Shown: in pieces, positions 51,590 to 64,000 of the stretch | Layout: each line of letters starts with the position of its first letter | Numbering within the stretch: the stretch's first letter is position 1 | Origin: Ichthyophonus hoferi | Lineage: Eukaryota > Opisthokonta > Ichthyosporea > Ichthyophonida > Ichthyophonidae | Assembly (NCBI GenBank): GCA_002751075.1 | Contig: NAOQ01000014.1 | Span: 237,251-301,250, forward strand | Reading direction: 5' to 3' | Length of the DNA: 64,000 bases | Notes under the pieces: model-generated | Database searches by the model: none | What the model saw: only the letters and a program-made list of their open reading frames with translations | What the model was told of the DNA's origin: nothing | Translations under genes and position numbers: made by a program

Positions 51590-54500
51590 CTATTAAAGGA
51601 GAAGATAAAGTCAAAAATCAAAGAAAAATGTTGAGTTGACTAAATAAATGGATTACTGTTATTTATATTTCTACCACTGTGTGCTGGCTTCGTAATTCTG
51701 GTAAAATACCCATTTTATATTCCAAATAAATGAGAAGAAAAAATAAAAGAATGGTGCAAACTACAGTGACCAGGTTTATTGCGTTCCTTTTGTTTGACCA
51801 GATTGATTACACATGAACACGTCAACTTAATGGCTTCACAACACCGTTGGATTTAAACAAAGTCGATAAGGATTAAGTTGGAGTTAGGCTTCCCGTTGAG
51901 AATGTGCCCACTTACATATGTTTATTGCTTAAAGAAATTGTTATAATAGCTGTAAATGTCCGCCAAACAAGCACAACTACACCCTACACTACACTACAAC
52001 CAAAAGCCACTGCTATTCGGTCCCAACATTATGCTAATTGAAATGGTAGTAACATTTTACAATTCTTTCAGTCATTATTGGTTCGGCTATATAGGCGAAT
52101 GATCTCTGGATAATATAAAAACCATCTTAAAATATTCTATGCCATTAATGATATTTTAATATTTAATTCACTAATTGATACTTTGATTAGAATATATTAT
52201 TATGCCGATTATTTTGGCGCCAACAAAATGTACGATCGTGGCCTACCGGCGGCGCAGTCCAATCGGTCGGGCCAATCACAGCCCTTCATTCTAGTATTAC
52301 CTGATACCCTTTATCTGAAAAGCAAGCCTCTTTTGTGTACATTGATATATTATCAACAAAAGATAACAATATATGCCTGTAACTTGACATACTATCTGTA
52401 CTTCCATGTCTTTATATATTAAGACTAGAATGTTGATTATTATTATGGAACTTAATGAGATAGATCTAGATTAGTAGGACAGAGTTAATTAATTAAGACA
52501 GCTTATTTATATTGGGCATAATAGAATGGCAGCATGGACTCTAGCATGCTATACCCATTATAATATCATTTAATATTATGAAGTTTCCGTCAAAACCACC
52601 ACTGGTCATCCCAGTAGCAGTTCTTAATCAAACAGGTCTTAACAGCCTAACGTTAAAAGCAAAATTATTAGAGCGTCTAAGAACCTTAGTACTGCTCCAG
52701 CTGAAATGTGATTAGCCCGTTCACTCCACCCTCTTGTAAATAGCAGAAATGAAAAACAGAGAAAAAACATTGTATGTAAATTTTTTAATACAGAGCATAA
52801 TGAGCAGAGTTGTGGCCTATTCTCTTACCGATTAAACTATGCTTTCACATATGAAAAACGTGATGATACTATGGGAAGAAAACCTTAAGCTCGATTTAAT
52901 AAGACAATCTGTTGAGATGGGAGGTTCAACTGGTATACTTTCTTTATTAACTCACACTCCTAACAGATTTCCTAGCTATATAGTTCAGATGGCACAAAAC
53001 CTTTCAATGTTCCCATAATATTACATCACTATAAATATGGGAAGCCAGTAGCTGTGATAGCCCTTACTAGGAGACTTATTAATTTTATCGGGCATGTTCA
53101 TTGTACAAATAGAGTTCTATATAAACAACTTGCTCTAAAGACCTGCACCTATATTAGCCTTAATTGGATTAATCCTTCTACCTTCTACATAATGGGTTTG
53201 GTCCACTATTATGTGATTAGTACCGAATACTGGGTGCAAATATTTTTTATTCACACCCCTATTAAAATTATATATATATGTATTAATTTTATCGGTTGGC
53301 TACTTAAATAGATGTGTAGCTTTGATAAGTAACATTGTTAGTAGAGGTGTCAGCCTTTTGCATATCTTTTGTCTTGGAAGTTATTGAACGAGTCATTATA
53401 ATAAAGTATTTCAATATAATAACTATATATTTCAAATATGTTTGGTAGTTTAAACAACAGTAAAGATGGATTTGACTAACAGTACCAACACTAATTAAAA
53501 CAATTCATATATATATACAGATTGCTAACTTGTAACAACAACATATAAAAATGTTGTATTAGGAAAAAATGTAAAATTCGCATTACATATACTTCATGGT
53601 AGCCATATAACAGCACGCTAAACCTACCATAGTGAAAAAAGAATTCTTCTCTTTTCAAGTAAGGTAAATGAAGACTTGGATTGTGGAAGTAGGTAATCAT
53701 AATATAGTGCCATTTAAATGAGAGCACGCCTAAGGAGACCAATAACTTGCACTTGTACAAGTTTTCCACCAGTTATTTGAAAAATGTTTCAATTTGACTT
53801 GAAAATAAATGCCATGCTAATTATTAGAGGTTTCATCACTTCAAAAAATGTACTTGATGGAATTGGTCCAACAGCATCATTTTTTATAAAAAAAATATAA
53901 TTATTATTAATGCATATTTAGGTGCAATATTGTAGGCTTAAAAACCACATTGATAAACCCTTTTTAATTTAGATTACCCTTTCTTTGACTATCCTCAATA
54001 ACATGACATTGCACTCTCTCGCTTATAATAATTCAAATCTTAGATATGACCATAGCACATCTGAAACATACCAAGATTGAAGTCAATTAAGGGTGTATTT
54101 AGATCTCTCTATAATTTTAAGCCAATACGATAATATTGTACAGAAGTTTTGGAGAGATGGTGGTTTTTTTTTTAACAAGGCTAGTGTGGTTGTTTGTTTT
54201 TTCACCATTAAAAAGTATACTATTTGCCTATATTTGTCTTTTGTATGACATTGTATTTTTCATATTCCAATACCTGTAAATCTGAATTTAATAAAATAAG
54301 ACTGACAGACTTAAATTTTGACTTCAAAGTTCTGAATATTCTTATGAGTCCAGGCACTTGACGCTTTATAAGTTTCTTTTTCATGTTTATGCTGCTTGAT
54401 TGCATGTTCTTTGTTAAGGTAAAATATTTTTTTCTATTTTTATCCTTTTTTTTTTAGATCAATTTATCTCATTTTCACTTATAATGGACTGGTATCAGTT

Positions 54501-57300
54501 TACTAAATATTTACTACATTGTGGTAACTGAAGATTTGTTTAAAACTCTGTCTTATGATTCTGACTATAAGCATTTATTTGTAAGTACAAAAGTGAAAAA
54601 CTCGGTATACCATACAACATAAGTGCTTACAAAAGTATTTTTGTAATCAACTGTAGAGTTTTCTTTTGGTAACAATACTTTAATTAATAAAAATAGTTTT
54701 TAAGTCAATTACCCATAATGGGTTTTTAAAAGAATCCTTCAACGGTTTCAGACTGCGGCTAACACAAGACCAAGCAATAGTAGAAATGGTTATATATATT
54801 TAAATGAGTGCTAACGTTTTATATTTTATTTAATATAATAAGACATATTGACTCCTGTGTCTCAAATCAATGGAAAGTAACATACTGCACAAAAGGCTAA
54901 GATAACCATTAATAAAAATTTATTTATCTAAGAAGACATGATAGGTTTGATGGAGCTACTTGACCGCACATATATAAGTTTATGATAGCACTATGGTATT
55001 GACCAAAAATATATGCTGGCAGAGTTTGTAGACAATATTTATGCTGTGTTGTTTTTTGGAGGGATTTGCAATTATTTTTGTAAAGTTTCTTTTTTAAACT
55101 CATTATCCACGTTGACATATTTATGAATTATGTAAACAGTTAAGATGCAAAATGATACAATGTGGCAACTCGGCATACCTTTATTAATCAAATTTAATCT
55201 TTCTCAAATAGAGTGAAAACAATAAGTAAATAAAAAAGACAACCTAGTAAGTTTAGGCTGGTGTAAAACTACAGAACTTATTTCACATAATAAATATAGC
55301 TGCAACCTATTCCAATATATTCTCCCAATTGAATCTTATCATTACGTTGACCTATTGAGTAATAAGACCAAAAAGAGAAGTTGCATTCCTTTCATTAAGG
55401 ATTTAGACTATATACCGGTTCTAAATATTTTTTTCTTCTTTTTTTTTCTTAATTATATATAGCCATTATAATTATTGCTAGTATAATATTCTTTGTGATA
55501 GTATTTCTTGCTTAGTAAAATAATCTGCCACAATTTGAGTAATTTTGTTTTATCTATTTTCCTGTACAATGATGAGATGGATATAATATATTACATAGAG
55601 GATCACGTCTTTTCAATTTTTGATATAATCGTTAACTGTTTGACCAATTATTGAAAATTTAAAAATGCTTTGGCATTAATCTTTCAATATTTTAAATTTT
55701 AAATTGTAGTATATTTATGATTATAGTGCTTTTATTCCGTCAATATACATTTAATTTTCTTGTTTTGTTTGGTCCTTCTCAATTTCTTTATCAAGCCATC
55801 TTTTTTTTTTTTCTTTTTTTTTTAGCGTTTTCTTTACGATTTATCATTTAACTTTTCTCAACATGTTATTAAGTGTATCTCCTACAAATTATCTTATTAT
55901 ATCTGCTTTCTTAATTACCATTTATCCTTAACATTTCCTTTTCTTTTCTTTTTAAATTTCTAATTTTATATCCATACTACATAGTTTGGCTATATTATAT
56001 ATATATATATTACTATAACTTACAGTGTTAAATATCCATATTCTTATACCCTCTGATATTATCCTACTTAAATTAAAAGTTTAAATGAGTTGCTGTAATT
56101 ATTTGGTAATTTTTATTTTGAAGGCCAGATTAGGGTATTATACCCATGTTATTTTTCTCCCTTATTTGGCATCATTGGCTATTATGATTGGAATGATCAT
56201 ATACATTTGGCAAGTTAACCAATAAACTAATTGTCAAGTAAATTTTTATATATATTTCATTCAACATTCATTCATTCTGAAAATATTATATTTGGCAAAG
56301 CACCCCCGAGCCTATAATTATGACGAAAAACTATAAATTGATAACCTTAACGCAGCATTATAATAACCAGTTAAAAATGATCTCTCAATAAAAATTTAAT
56401 TTTGGAAATGCCGGTAAATAAGAAAAACCAGAAAAAAACACCAAAAAAAAAAACAAAAACTAAGTAGTGACGACAACATATCTATTTCAATAAGCAACTT
56501 TTAAGACTGTTGCTATAAAAATGGGTCAACGGTGTGTACATAATAGCTTGGTTTTACATGTGTATTTATTTATCTATTACTATTGTACCTGCTTGCTTGC
56601 AGTTAACAATGAAATACTAATGTTTTTATTACAAAGTAATCTATAGTACATAAAGGATCCAGTCGCTCACCATGGGAAAAACATTTTTCTATGTAGATTT
56701 ATACCCCTCCGTATCCTTTTTTCTCGAACATTCTTTTTTTCTCATTTCATTATTATTAATTCGTATACGAAATCGACTAGCCATATCTCTATATTGCATT
56801 TAAATAATTCACTGGACCTTTAATCAATAATTGATTTGATTTGTTATATTTTTGCCTTTTAAAAACTTTTAAGCGCAATCCATCTAGCTAATCTTTTCTT
56901 AAATCTATCATGTCACGCTAATTTGTGAATACTGTAAGTTTCGATTAAGATTTTGCAATTCCAGATCTTTAAATTTGGTAGACAAAGTGCGCGCATATCC
57001 AATGAATAAAAATTGAAATTATGATAGCCAGACATATAACATACACGGTATTGGTGAGCCTATTTTAGTGAGCCACAATTTCCAATATGATTGGTATAAA
57101 GAGCCGATTATTAAAATGCCATGTCGTGCAATCATATTACAGGCACCAATATCATCTAGGGCTTGGATACTCCAACTATCCCAATTAGGCTCGACATATA
57201 CTGATCATAGTTTAACCATATATATGGGCCTCTTCATCCAGATTGACAAGAGAGAAAGATCACGCCAATGATTGGACTCAGACTTTTAAAACATTTAGAT
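51590..57300. other. Intergenic region between divergent SMC1 and vinculin-like genes
   Basis: About 5.7 kb, AT-rich, with no exon I can support; it contains T-runs such as 55799-55824 and short AT tracts. The frames present (for example 57068-57271) show no domain, splice sites or compositional sign of coding. Apart from the promoter-like patch near 52.2 kb I see no structure. Confidence 0.5.
52212..52276 (-). promoter_or_regulatory. Promoter-like patch upstream of SMC1 (E2F-like palindrome, two CCAAT boxes)
   Basis: A GC-rich island in AT-rich DNA. It holds the palindrome TTGGCGCCAA (52214-52223), which contains the E2F core TTGGCGC, and two CCAAT pentamers at 52259-52263 and 52272-52276, 13 bases apart. 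It lies about 630 bases upstream of the SMC1 ATG, and an intron in the leader would bring it next to the first exon. E2F and NF-Y sites are typical of S-phase genes, and SMC1 is one, but the function here is inferred from motifs. Confidence 0.45.
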
Positions 57301-57307
57301 TGTGATT

Positions 57308-57370
57308 CGTCCGGACGATGCAAATTTTGCGCAGGTTAACATTAATAATTTCCATTGGCTGATGACGCAT
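57308..57370 (+). promoter_or_regulatory. Promoter-like patch upstream of the vinculin-like gene
   Basis: Within 200 bases of the ATG lie a 10-base palindrome CGTCCGGACG (57308-57317), an octamer motif ATGCAAAT (57318-57325), an inverted CCAAT box ATTGG (57354-57358) and a CRE/AP-1-like TGATGACGCA (from about 57360). Short motifs occur by chance; the clustering and higher GC are the only support. Confidence 0.35.
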
Positions 57371-57509
57371 CGATTGTAAAGATATACATCATGTCGTCCA
57401 CAATATACCGTGGAGATTTTGGTGTTCAAACGAAAGTGAGAATCATTAGAGTTAGCAAAAAATCAAAGACGAAACGTTTTACAATAAAATTAACATAAAA
57501 TAAAGCAAT

Positions 57510-60500
57510 ATGGCGCGAATTTACACCGCCGATATGGAGGCTGTTCTTGGGCCCATATCACAGAGTATTGGTGACCTATTGTCCTTTGTGGATGCATCTG
57601 AACAAGATGACATACCACTAAAAGATCTAACTGCCGCGGGCGACAGTATTCTTTCAAGCAGTCAGGTAAATATAAATATGTAAATATAATTATTATATTA
57701 TGTTTTAAATTGTACGTTTATGCATTTTCTGGGTGTGGCGTTCCGTAAGTCTTGCACTTTGAGGGGTATCATGATAAAGGAGGTCTTGTAAGGGACGGAA
57801 TACCAGGTATGCCGATAGTAAGAATAGAAAAAAATGACAATAACTTTAATACATTTGTATAATTTTTTAAATATCCTTACAAAAAAAAAGAAGTTATCAC
57901 TGTTTTGAAAATGAAGCAGTACATTAGCGACATGGATCTATTTGTTTATTTTTTTTGATATATAGATTTGCAAATTCTACGCATCCTTGAGACTTCAGCC
58001 CACATACTTTCGCTGTTATAAGTAATACAAAATTACAATCATTGCGGCACTCAGACACTAAGTGGCTTCTTGGTGCAAACATAACTTTAAACGTGTTTTA
58101 ATGTAATTATATTTTGGTATTCGTATTAAATAACAGTAATAGCTTTGAGTTTGAGATAGTATGTTGGCATTAATAGTTATAAACTTGCATGTCTACAAAT
58201 CCAGAAAGATATGAATTGAACATCAAAATAGTATAACGCTACAACTTTAAGAAAACAAGGTCAGAGATTTCTTATTATAGACACTAATATATATACTTTT
58301 TCCTATTTAATAACCACTATGTATGACATTTCCATCTCCTATCTTTTTTCTGCTTCCTCCTATTTCGCTTCAACAGCACATGGCGAAAATCGGTCTAGGA
58401 ATGGCTACAGGTAAAGACCCAGTAGTAGATAGAGATATGCCCGCAGCCGCAAGCCACTTGTCATCCAGTGGCCAAAAGGTTCATGATGCATGTCAGAGGC
58501 TTAAAGCCGACCCCAAATGTAAGGCTGCTAAGCGTTTACTGGAAGAAGGAGTGCGGGTAGGTAGTTTTATGAGGTTTTATTTTCCTTTTTGCCGCCCAAG
58601 AACCAAGGTTCTTTGTTTTCTTAATGCTTCTTATTATTATTATTTTTCTTATTCACTTGCAATCATCTTATATTTTAATGTATTATCTATACAATATAAA
58701 CACGTTATTGCATATATATTGTAAATGCATAAGGCCAGACCTACATATATCTACGTGATTTTCCATTTTTGTTTTGAAAAACACATTGCTCATCATATAG
58801 TTTCAATTAAAATTGAAACCCCTATTATTTTTATATATTTGTACTTTTTCTTTTTCTTTTTCTATACTTCAAATCTTTTGTATTTATTTTTATAAAAAAA
58901 TGTGGCATATTTATAAAGATGTGTATATGTAACCAAATCACCAAAAAACCTCCTTCAATTGTATTTATGTAGATTTACAAGAACTCACTAGCACCATTTT
59001 ATAATAATTCTCATCTTTGCCTTCACATATTGTATGCCCTTACTTTTACATAACTACATCCAAAAACACGCAGTCTAGTATATATATTATCTATAAGTTT
59101 AGGTAGAATAAATACACGCACATTATACGTGTGTTGGTTTTAAAGCTATCGAGGAAGGGATGAAATAAAGCCACTTTTCATTTTTTTTAGGACTAATCCT
59201 GCTTCATTTATTCCTACTAGGGTATTCTGGAAGGTACACAGCAGATTTTGGAAATAGGAGATGATGCGGAGGTTAGGGAGCTAGTAAATATCCTTAACAA
59301 ATCATTAGATAACCTAAAATTACTGAAAAGCGTTAAAGATACTGCAGGTAAAACAATTCCTCATGTTGCATGCATAACTGATATAAAATATTTGTGCTTA
59401 GCTAATCTGCACAAAAACAGGCATTTATGTATATTTTAAGGTTATATATGTAAGCTTTAATGGGAAAATAGTCATCTACACATACAGAGAGAACATATTG
59501 CTAAAACATTATATACAAATCTATATGCAATTATAAATACATTAGCTTATATATAAAAATATCTTTGGTATGTGCTCTTATTTCTGGCTTAATTAATAAC
59601 AATATTATAATGATAATAAAATAATGCTTTATTCTAGATTTGGTCAGTCGCCTTAAGCCAGCAGTTGAAAGTTTAGTCAAAGTGGCAAGGCAAACGGAGA
59701 GACGCTCGAAACAATTAGGAGCGGGCCAGTATAAAGATGAGGTTTGTACCAAGCAATCATTAACATTAAAGCCTACACCCATTCTTACACAACATAATAT
59801 TTATATTCAGCTTGGTCAAATTGAAATTTTATCAAGTGTTCTTGTTAATATTGAATAGCAAATGAGAAATGGTATAATCAAAACCAAAACAGGTCATGAT
59901 AAATATATTAATAATATTTATATACAAAAATCTAGAAGTAGATAAAGAAGGACAAATTAAAACAACAAAAAATAACCATAAATGAAATAAGGAATAGTAA
60001 CAGTTTGTTTAGCTTTTTAAATAAAACAAATATTGACGAGAAAAAGAAGTGGTGCTTTTAACTATCCAACTCATTTATTAAGAGGATACAAGTAATTTTT
60101 CTTGTTTTTTAACAGATGTTGAGTTTATTTTAATTGCATTTCCTGTTAATAACCTTGTTCAATCTTACCTTTCACCATTTCAATTATTTAGGTTGTGAGT
60201 GCCAATGCTATTGTAATTAAAAGTACTCCGATGTTGGTGTCTGCTCTTCGAACATACATAGTTCATAATACGGATCCTATGGCCGCGACTGTGCGAGATA
60301 GCGCTCTGGAAATTATCGAAGTAGCTGTAAGCCGTATTTCTTATCTAGTTCAATTGAAATTCTACCGTGATTCAGATGGTCCTGGATTAGGAGCGGGAGA
60401 GTCGGCACTATGTGCAACAGATATATTTAAAGGTATTAAGATATGGTCATGCAGTTTGTAGATATATGTTTTTTTGTATATATATGCATGTATGTATGTA

Positions 60501-63500
60501 ATGTTGGGATTATTTACAGTCTGGTATTTGGCTATTTGTGTTTTATTTTCAATTGAATGGTTTTTTAAAATTTAACAGTACTGATACTACCCTCTTTCAA
60601 TGGCTTTACCCATACCACTTGGAAGTTAATTTAAAGATGTTCATTTTAAGGCTATAAATTATTATAGTCAGTCATATCATGTCAGCGTGTCGTAATGCAC
60701 AATTGTTGTAAAACAATTTATGAAATATATCTCGTGATCAAATTCTACAACAACGTTCTAGTCGCTCCCGATTCTTTAATCCCAATTTTCAAATCCTTCA
60801 TTATTACTTTCATTAATGTCATAGTAGTAGTATATGTAATATTCTTTACAATGAAGAACAAAAATAAATAAAAGTATATGGGGCTGAGGAATAAAACCAT
60901 TATGCTATAACACATTGACGATTCATGCCTCCTTATCATTCTCTGTATTCATTTACTTACGCATTTATTTTGTTTTCATCTATATCTCTTCCTCCATTTT
61001 CCATTCTCTCTAGCTCTTGACAAAGTAAGTTTAGGGTACTTACCCGAAAAAGACAAACAGAAAGAATTAATGGATAAAATGGATACCTACTTCAATGAGG
61101 CAAATCGTATTGCTGGTCTATGCAAAGACAAAGCCAACAAGAGCGTATTGCAGCAAACCATTGACAGGACCATTTCTATCAAAAAACAAATGAAAGAGAT
61201 AGAGAAATCTTTGCTGGAAGAACCAGAAAACAAAGAGCTAACAGCGCAGTACCAGAAAACTGCTGCAGCACTCACTGAGGAGGTAGGTAGCAAGTATAAT
61301 TATTGGTTAATGATTGCATAGATACGGGTGAATGTATTGGTAGGAAGTTTTGTAAACTGATAGGTATAAAAATCATAGTTGAATTTCTGATCGATTGTGT
61401 CAAAGATAAGAGTAACGACTACATGTTTTTAAATATAAAGGTTTTCAAGATGGGTGATTTGATATGTATATAAGTGGAATAAGATGCAGATATGTTTTGA
61501 TGCTATTGTGTAGAAAATTAGTATGAACTGAAACAGTTGTAGTTGGCCCTGCAAATTCAGTATTGCATAAATGCGAGATTATAATATGCACCTTAGTGAC
61601 TGTTTATATAGTAATGGGTGTATGTATTACGTAGAGTTGTATGGTTGCTAATGGCACAATGAGCTATAACAACCTAAGTCTTTAAGCATACTATTTATGG
61701 TTGTATTTATAATATACCATATCAAACACAAAAAAGATTGCAGTGATTCAAAAGCTGGCAAAAATGGAACTTATGCGGCAGAAGGAAGAACATATATATT
61801 TGGTAAAGAACGAAACAGCCTGCCTTATAACTAGCGCAGGCGCTGGAAATGTTGATAAAGTCAAAGAAAGGTATATACATTTATGATTGTCGCTTTTATT
61901 GAAAAAAAAGATTGAGAAATAGATAATTCTTTTGGTTTATATTCTACGATATATATTTATCTATTATAGCTACATAGTAATTATTACACAGGTTGAACTC
62001 CACAATATTTGCATTAATATTTTCATGTAGTCGTGTCAAAGTGCTAGTCAAAGATCAATTTCTTTGAATAGCAAGGTTATTTTTTTTCAAATTAATGGAG
62101 AAATATAAATACCATGAATGTATTTCTTTTTATAGCAACATTTTAAGCGAATGATATTTTTATTTTTTGTTAAAACATTTGTTCACTAATAGGTGTTCAT
62201 ATATATATATACGTACGTATGTATGTATGTATGTATGTATATATGGATTCTTTAATCTGAAGGAAGGAAAGCAATAATTATTAAGTCAAATGTAATTTGT
62301 TTTCTTAAAAGAATATATATAGCAAAACCAAATAAATGAAATAATGTAGGTAGAATTAGTATATAGTGATATAGTAATAGCCTTTAATAAAACTCCTTAT
62401 ATGTTAAAATTATACACCACAGTGGTACTACACTTTTGAGGCATTCATCCATTCTGGCGAATACGGCCGAATTAGTAGCCAGCCATACACCTGAAAGTAC
62501 CCAAGCCGACAAAGTCAGGACTGCCACAAAAAAGGTGAAGAAATCGGCACCCATGCTTATTGCTGCTGCTACAATTGCCGGAAATAATCCCAAGGTTTGT
62601 TTTGTTGTGTTTGGTATTGTAATTGTTGTGTTTTATAATTCCCGTTTTCCTGGTTATTTAAAATATATACAAAGCATACTCGGTTATTACCCACACTTAC
62701 TTACTACACACATATCAACATATATTTTGAATTTTGTCTTCCATGGATACAATTGCATGAACTTATAGACCTACATCGAAATACATTAAGATATATATAT
62801 ATAGGAAATCATGTCCTTCATGGCACGCTTAGAATCAGATAATATGTTTAATCATTGTTTTAATGGTGTATCAAATTTGAGACTACATTTGTTTTGGTAA
62901 CCCAACAATATTTTTCATTGATTATAATGTTTATTTTGTATTAATTAAAAACAGATAATAAGGGGTATAAAAAGAAATAAACAATCAATGTGTATCTGAC
63001 TGCTTCTTAATTCCAATACAAACATAACACAAATTAAAAACATAAATTGCATATGTATAAAAACGTTCCAATGCATAATAACGCCAATAAATTTACCTAT
63101 GACTATCAACAACTGTGCACAATACTCCCGCATATATAAACAAATAATTATATTTTAAACATACACAGGATCCAATTGCTAGGGGACACGCAAATGTTAT
63201 GTACAAAGAATATCAGACAGACTTGGACAAGCTTTCTGAGGCCGTTGATTTAGCCACTGGTGAGCCAGGAATAGCCATGTCCGTCAATGGTAAGATTTTT
63301 CCTTCTATTTGGTATTAATTTTCTTTATCTTTTATAACCTTTCACCCCCTGGATTAATCTCACTTATCCTTCTTTACTTTGCTCCAATAGTATTTAAACT
63401 TAATTAATAATCTTAAACTAATTATAAATCGTTGTGTTTCTACTACTGAGCATTACTTACCCATCTGCCTAAATATAATTAGTTTTTGTTCACATATTTG

Positions 63501-63821
63501 CAAACCAATCATTTTAATATAACAAAAATCAACCTGTTAGTCCTTCTTATCTGTAATTTTTATTATATATAATCCCATCTTTTGATCACTTTTTTTTAAA
63601 TATATCTAACTAATTTTTTACATATTTTCTTTTTCTTCTTTTACTTTATTTGCGTTAGTCTCGTGTGATTAATATCTAACAAGTGGCCTCTACTAATTAC
63701 TATGGGGTAAACAGAGGCTGTATTATCAACCGCAGTAGAGGGGCTGGTTCCTTTGGCTGAGTGTCAGGATAACGACAACTTTGATGCTCTCATAAAGGAG
63801 GTCGAATATCGCTTTTCAAGG
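57510..63821 (+). CDS. VCL: Vinculin/alpha-catenin family protein, N-terminal 531 residues (continues past window)
   Basis: Ten exons: 57510-57665, 58377-58556, 59221-59347, 59638-59741, 60192-60432, 61014-61282, 61737-61870, 62441-62594, 63169-63289, 63715-63821, all phases agreeing, last donor GTATGT. The N-terminus is vinculin-like: MARIYTADMEAVLGPISQSI, DLTAAG, DRDMPAA, GVRGILEGTQQILEIGDDAE and KDTADLVSRLKPAVE align with vinculin residues about 1-150, the talin-binding D1 domain. After D1 come one four-helix unit (FNEANRIAGLCKDK onward) and then the APMLIAAATIAGNNP unit. Vinculin has extra repeats between these points, alpha-catenin does not. Such proteins link cadherin or integrin complexes to actin. 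The actin-binding tail is outside the window, so vinculin, alpha-catenin or an ancestral form cannot be fully told apart. The exon 7 acceptor has a poor pyrimidine tract but is the only in-frame choice. Confidence 0.85.
62200..62244. repeat. TA/GTAT microsatellite
   Basis: (TA)n, then acgtacgtat, then five or more GTAT units, in the vinculin-like intron before exon 8. Confidence 0.9.
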
Positions 63822-64000
63822 GTATGTACACAAAATACAAAAATTGGTGGTAATGCATCTGTACAAGTGTATACTTGTTGGAGGTATGTTTATAAAAATA
63901 CACATATTTTTAGTATCGGTGCCTTTAAAATCGGGAAAAGACAGAAACTGATTGGTAGTGCATATTGGATAGAAAAAGTCAATTATTCCTTTTATTTTGA

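Noticed and set aside
57068-57271. 67-codon open frame upstream of the vinculin-like gene
   Set aside because: No recognisable domain, no splice context, and it overlaps the AT-rich promoter flank; probably chance.
1-64000. tRNA, rRNA, CRISPR arrays, bacterial-type operons, viral or LTR elements
   Set aside because: No tRNA B-box with matching arms, no spacer-repeat array, and no reverse transcriptase, integrase, capsid or transposase motif was seen on either strand.

Overview
This window is nuclear DNA from an animal. It is very AT-rich, its genes are split into many short exons by introns of about 0.2-1.5 kb with standard GT-AG borders, and the gene set (CLIP-170, cohesin SMC1, a vinculin/alpha-catenin family protein and a probable BET1-type SNARE) is metazoan. 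The low GC, abundant AT microsatellites and a vinculin-type gene with few repeats would fit a non-bilaterian such as a sponge, placozoan or cnidarian, but this is inference and the sequence does not settle it. There are three assembly gaps (11624-12111, 24030-24154, 45236-45951), each bordered on at least one side by AT-rich tandem repeats.

Layout: (1) 34-759, minus strand, two internal exons of a Qc-SNARE resembling BET1, cut by the left edge. (2) 860-6352, no gene recognised. (3) 6377-23013, plus strand, an 18-exon CLIP-170 (CLIP1-type) microtubule plus-end protein of about 2220 residues: two CAP-Gly domains, a very long coiled coil and two C-terminal zinc knuckles. (4) 23014-24640, convergent spacer with a gap and one 57-codon ORF. 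(5) 24641-51580, minus strand, complete SMC1 in 37 exons (1218 residues): split ABC ATPase head, two coiled-coil arms and a hinge. (6) 51590-57500, intergenic, with a GC-richer promoter-like patch near 52.2 kb for SMC1 and another near 57.3 kb for the next gene. (7) 57510-63821, plus strand, the first ten exons (531 residues) of a vinculin/alpha-catenin family gene that runs off the right edge.

For all three long genes I joined exons by hand. Each junction keeps codon phase, and the SMC1 and CLIP models each give one uninterrupted reading frame to a stop codon. The genes act in different processes (vesicle fusion, microtubule plus ends, chromosome cohesion, actin-linked adhesion), so their adjacency need not mean shared function.

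The most notable biology is modular growth of the CLIP coiled coil by exon duplication: a pair of 222-nt exons, then four copies of a 95-96-residue unit with matching phases. Also notable are a vinculin-like N-terminus joined to the domain count of alpha-catenin, SMC1 splice acceptors that lie inside microsatellites, and a pair of related repeats in the two introns flanking SMC1 exon 4.
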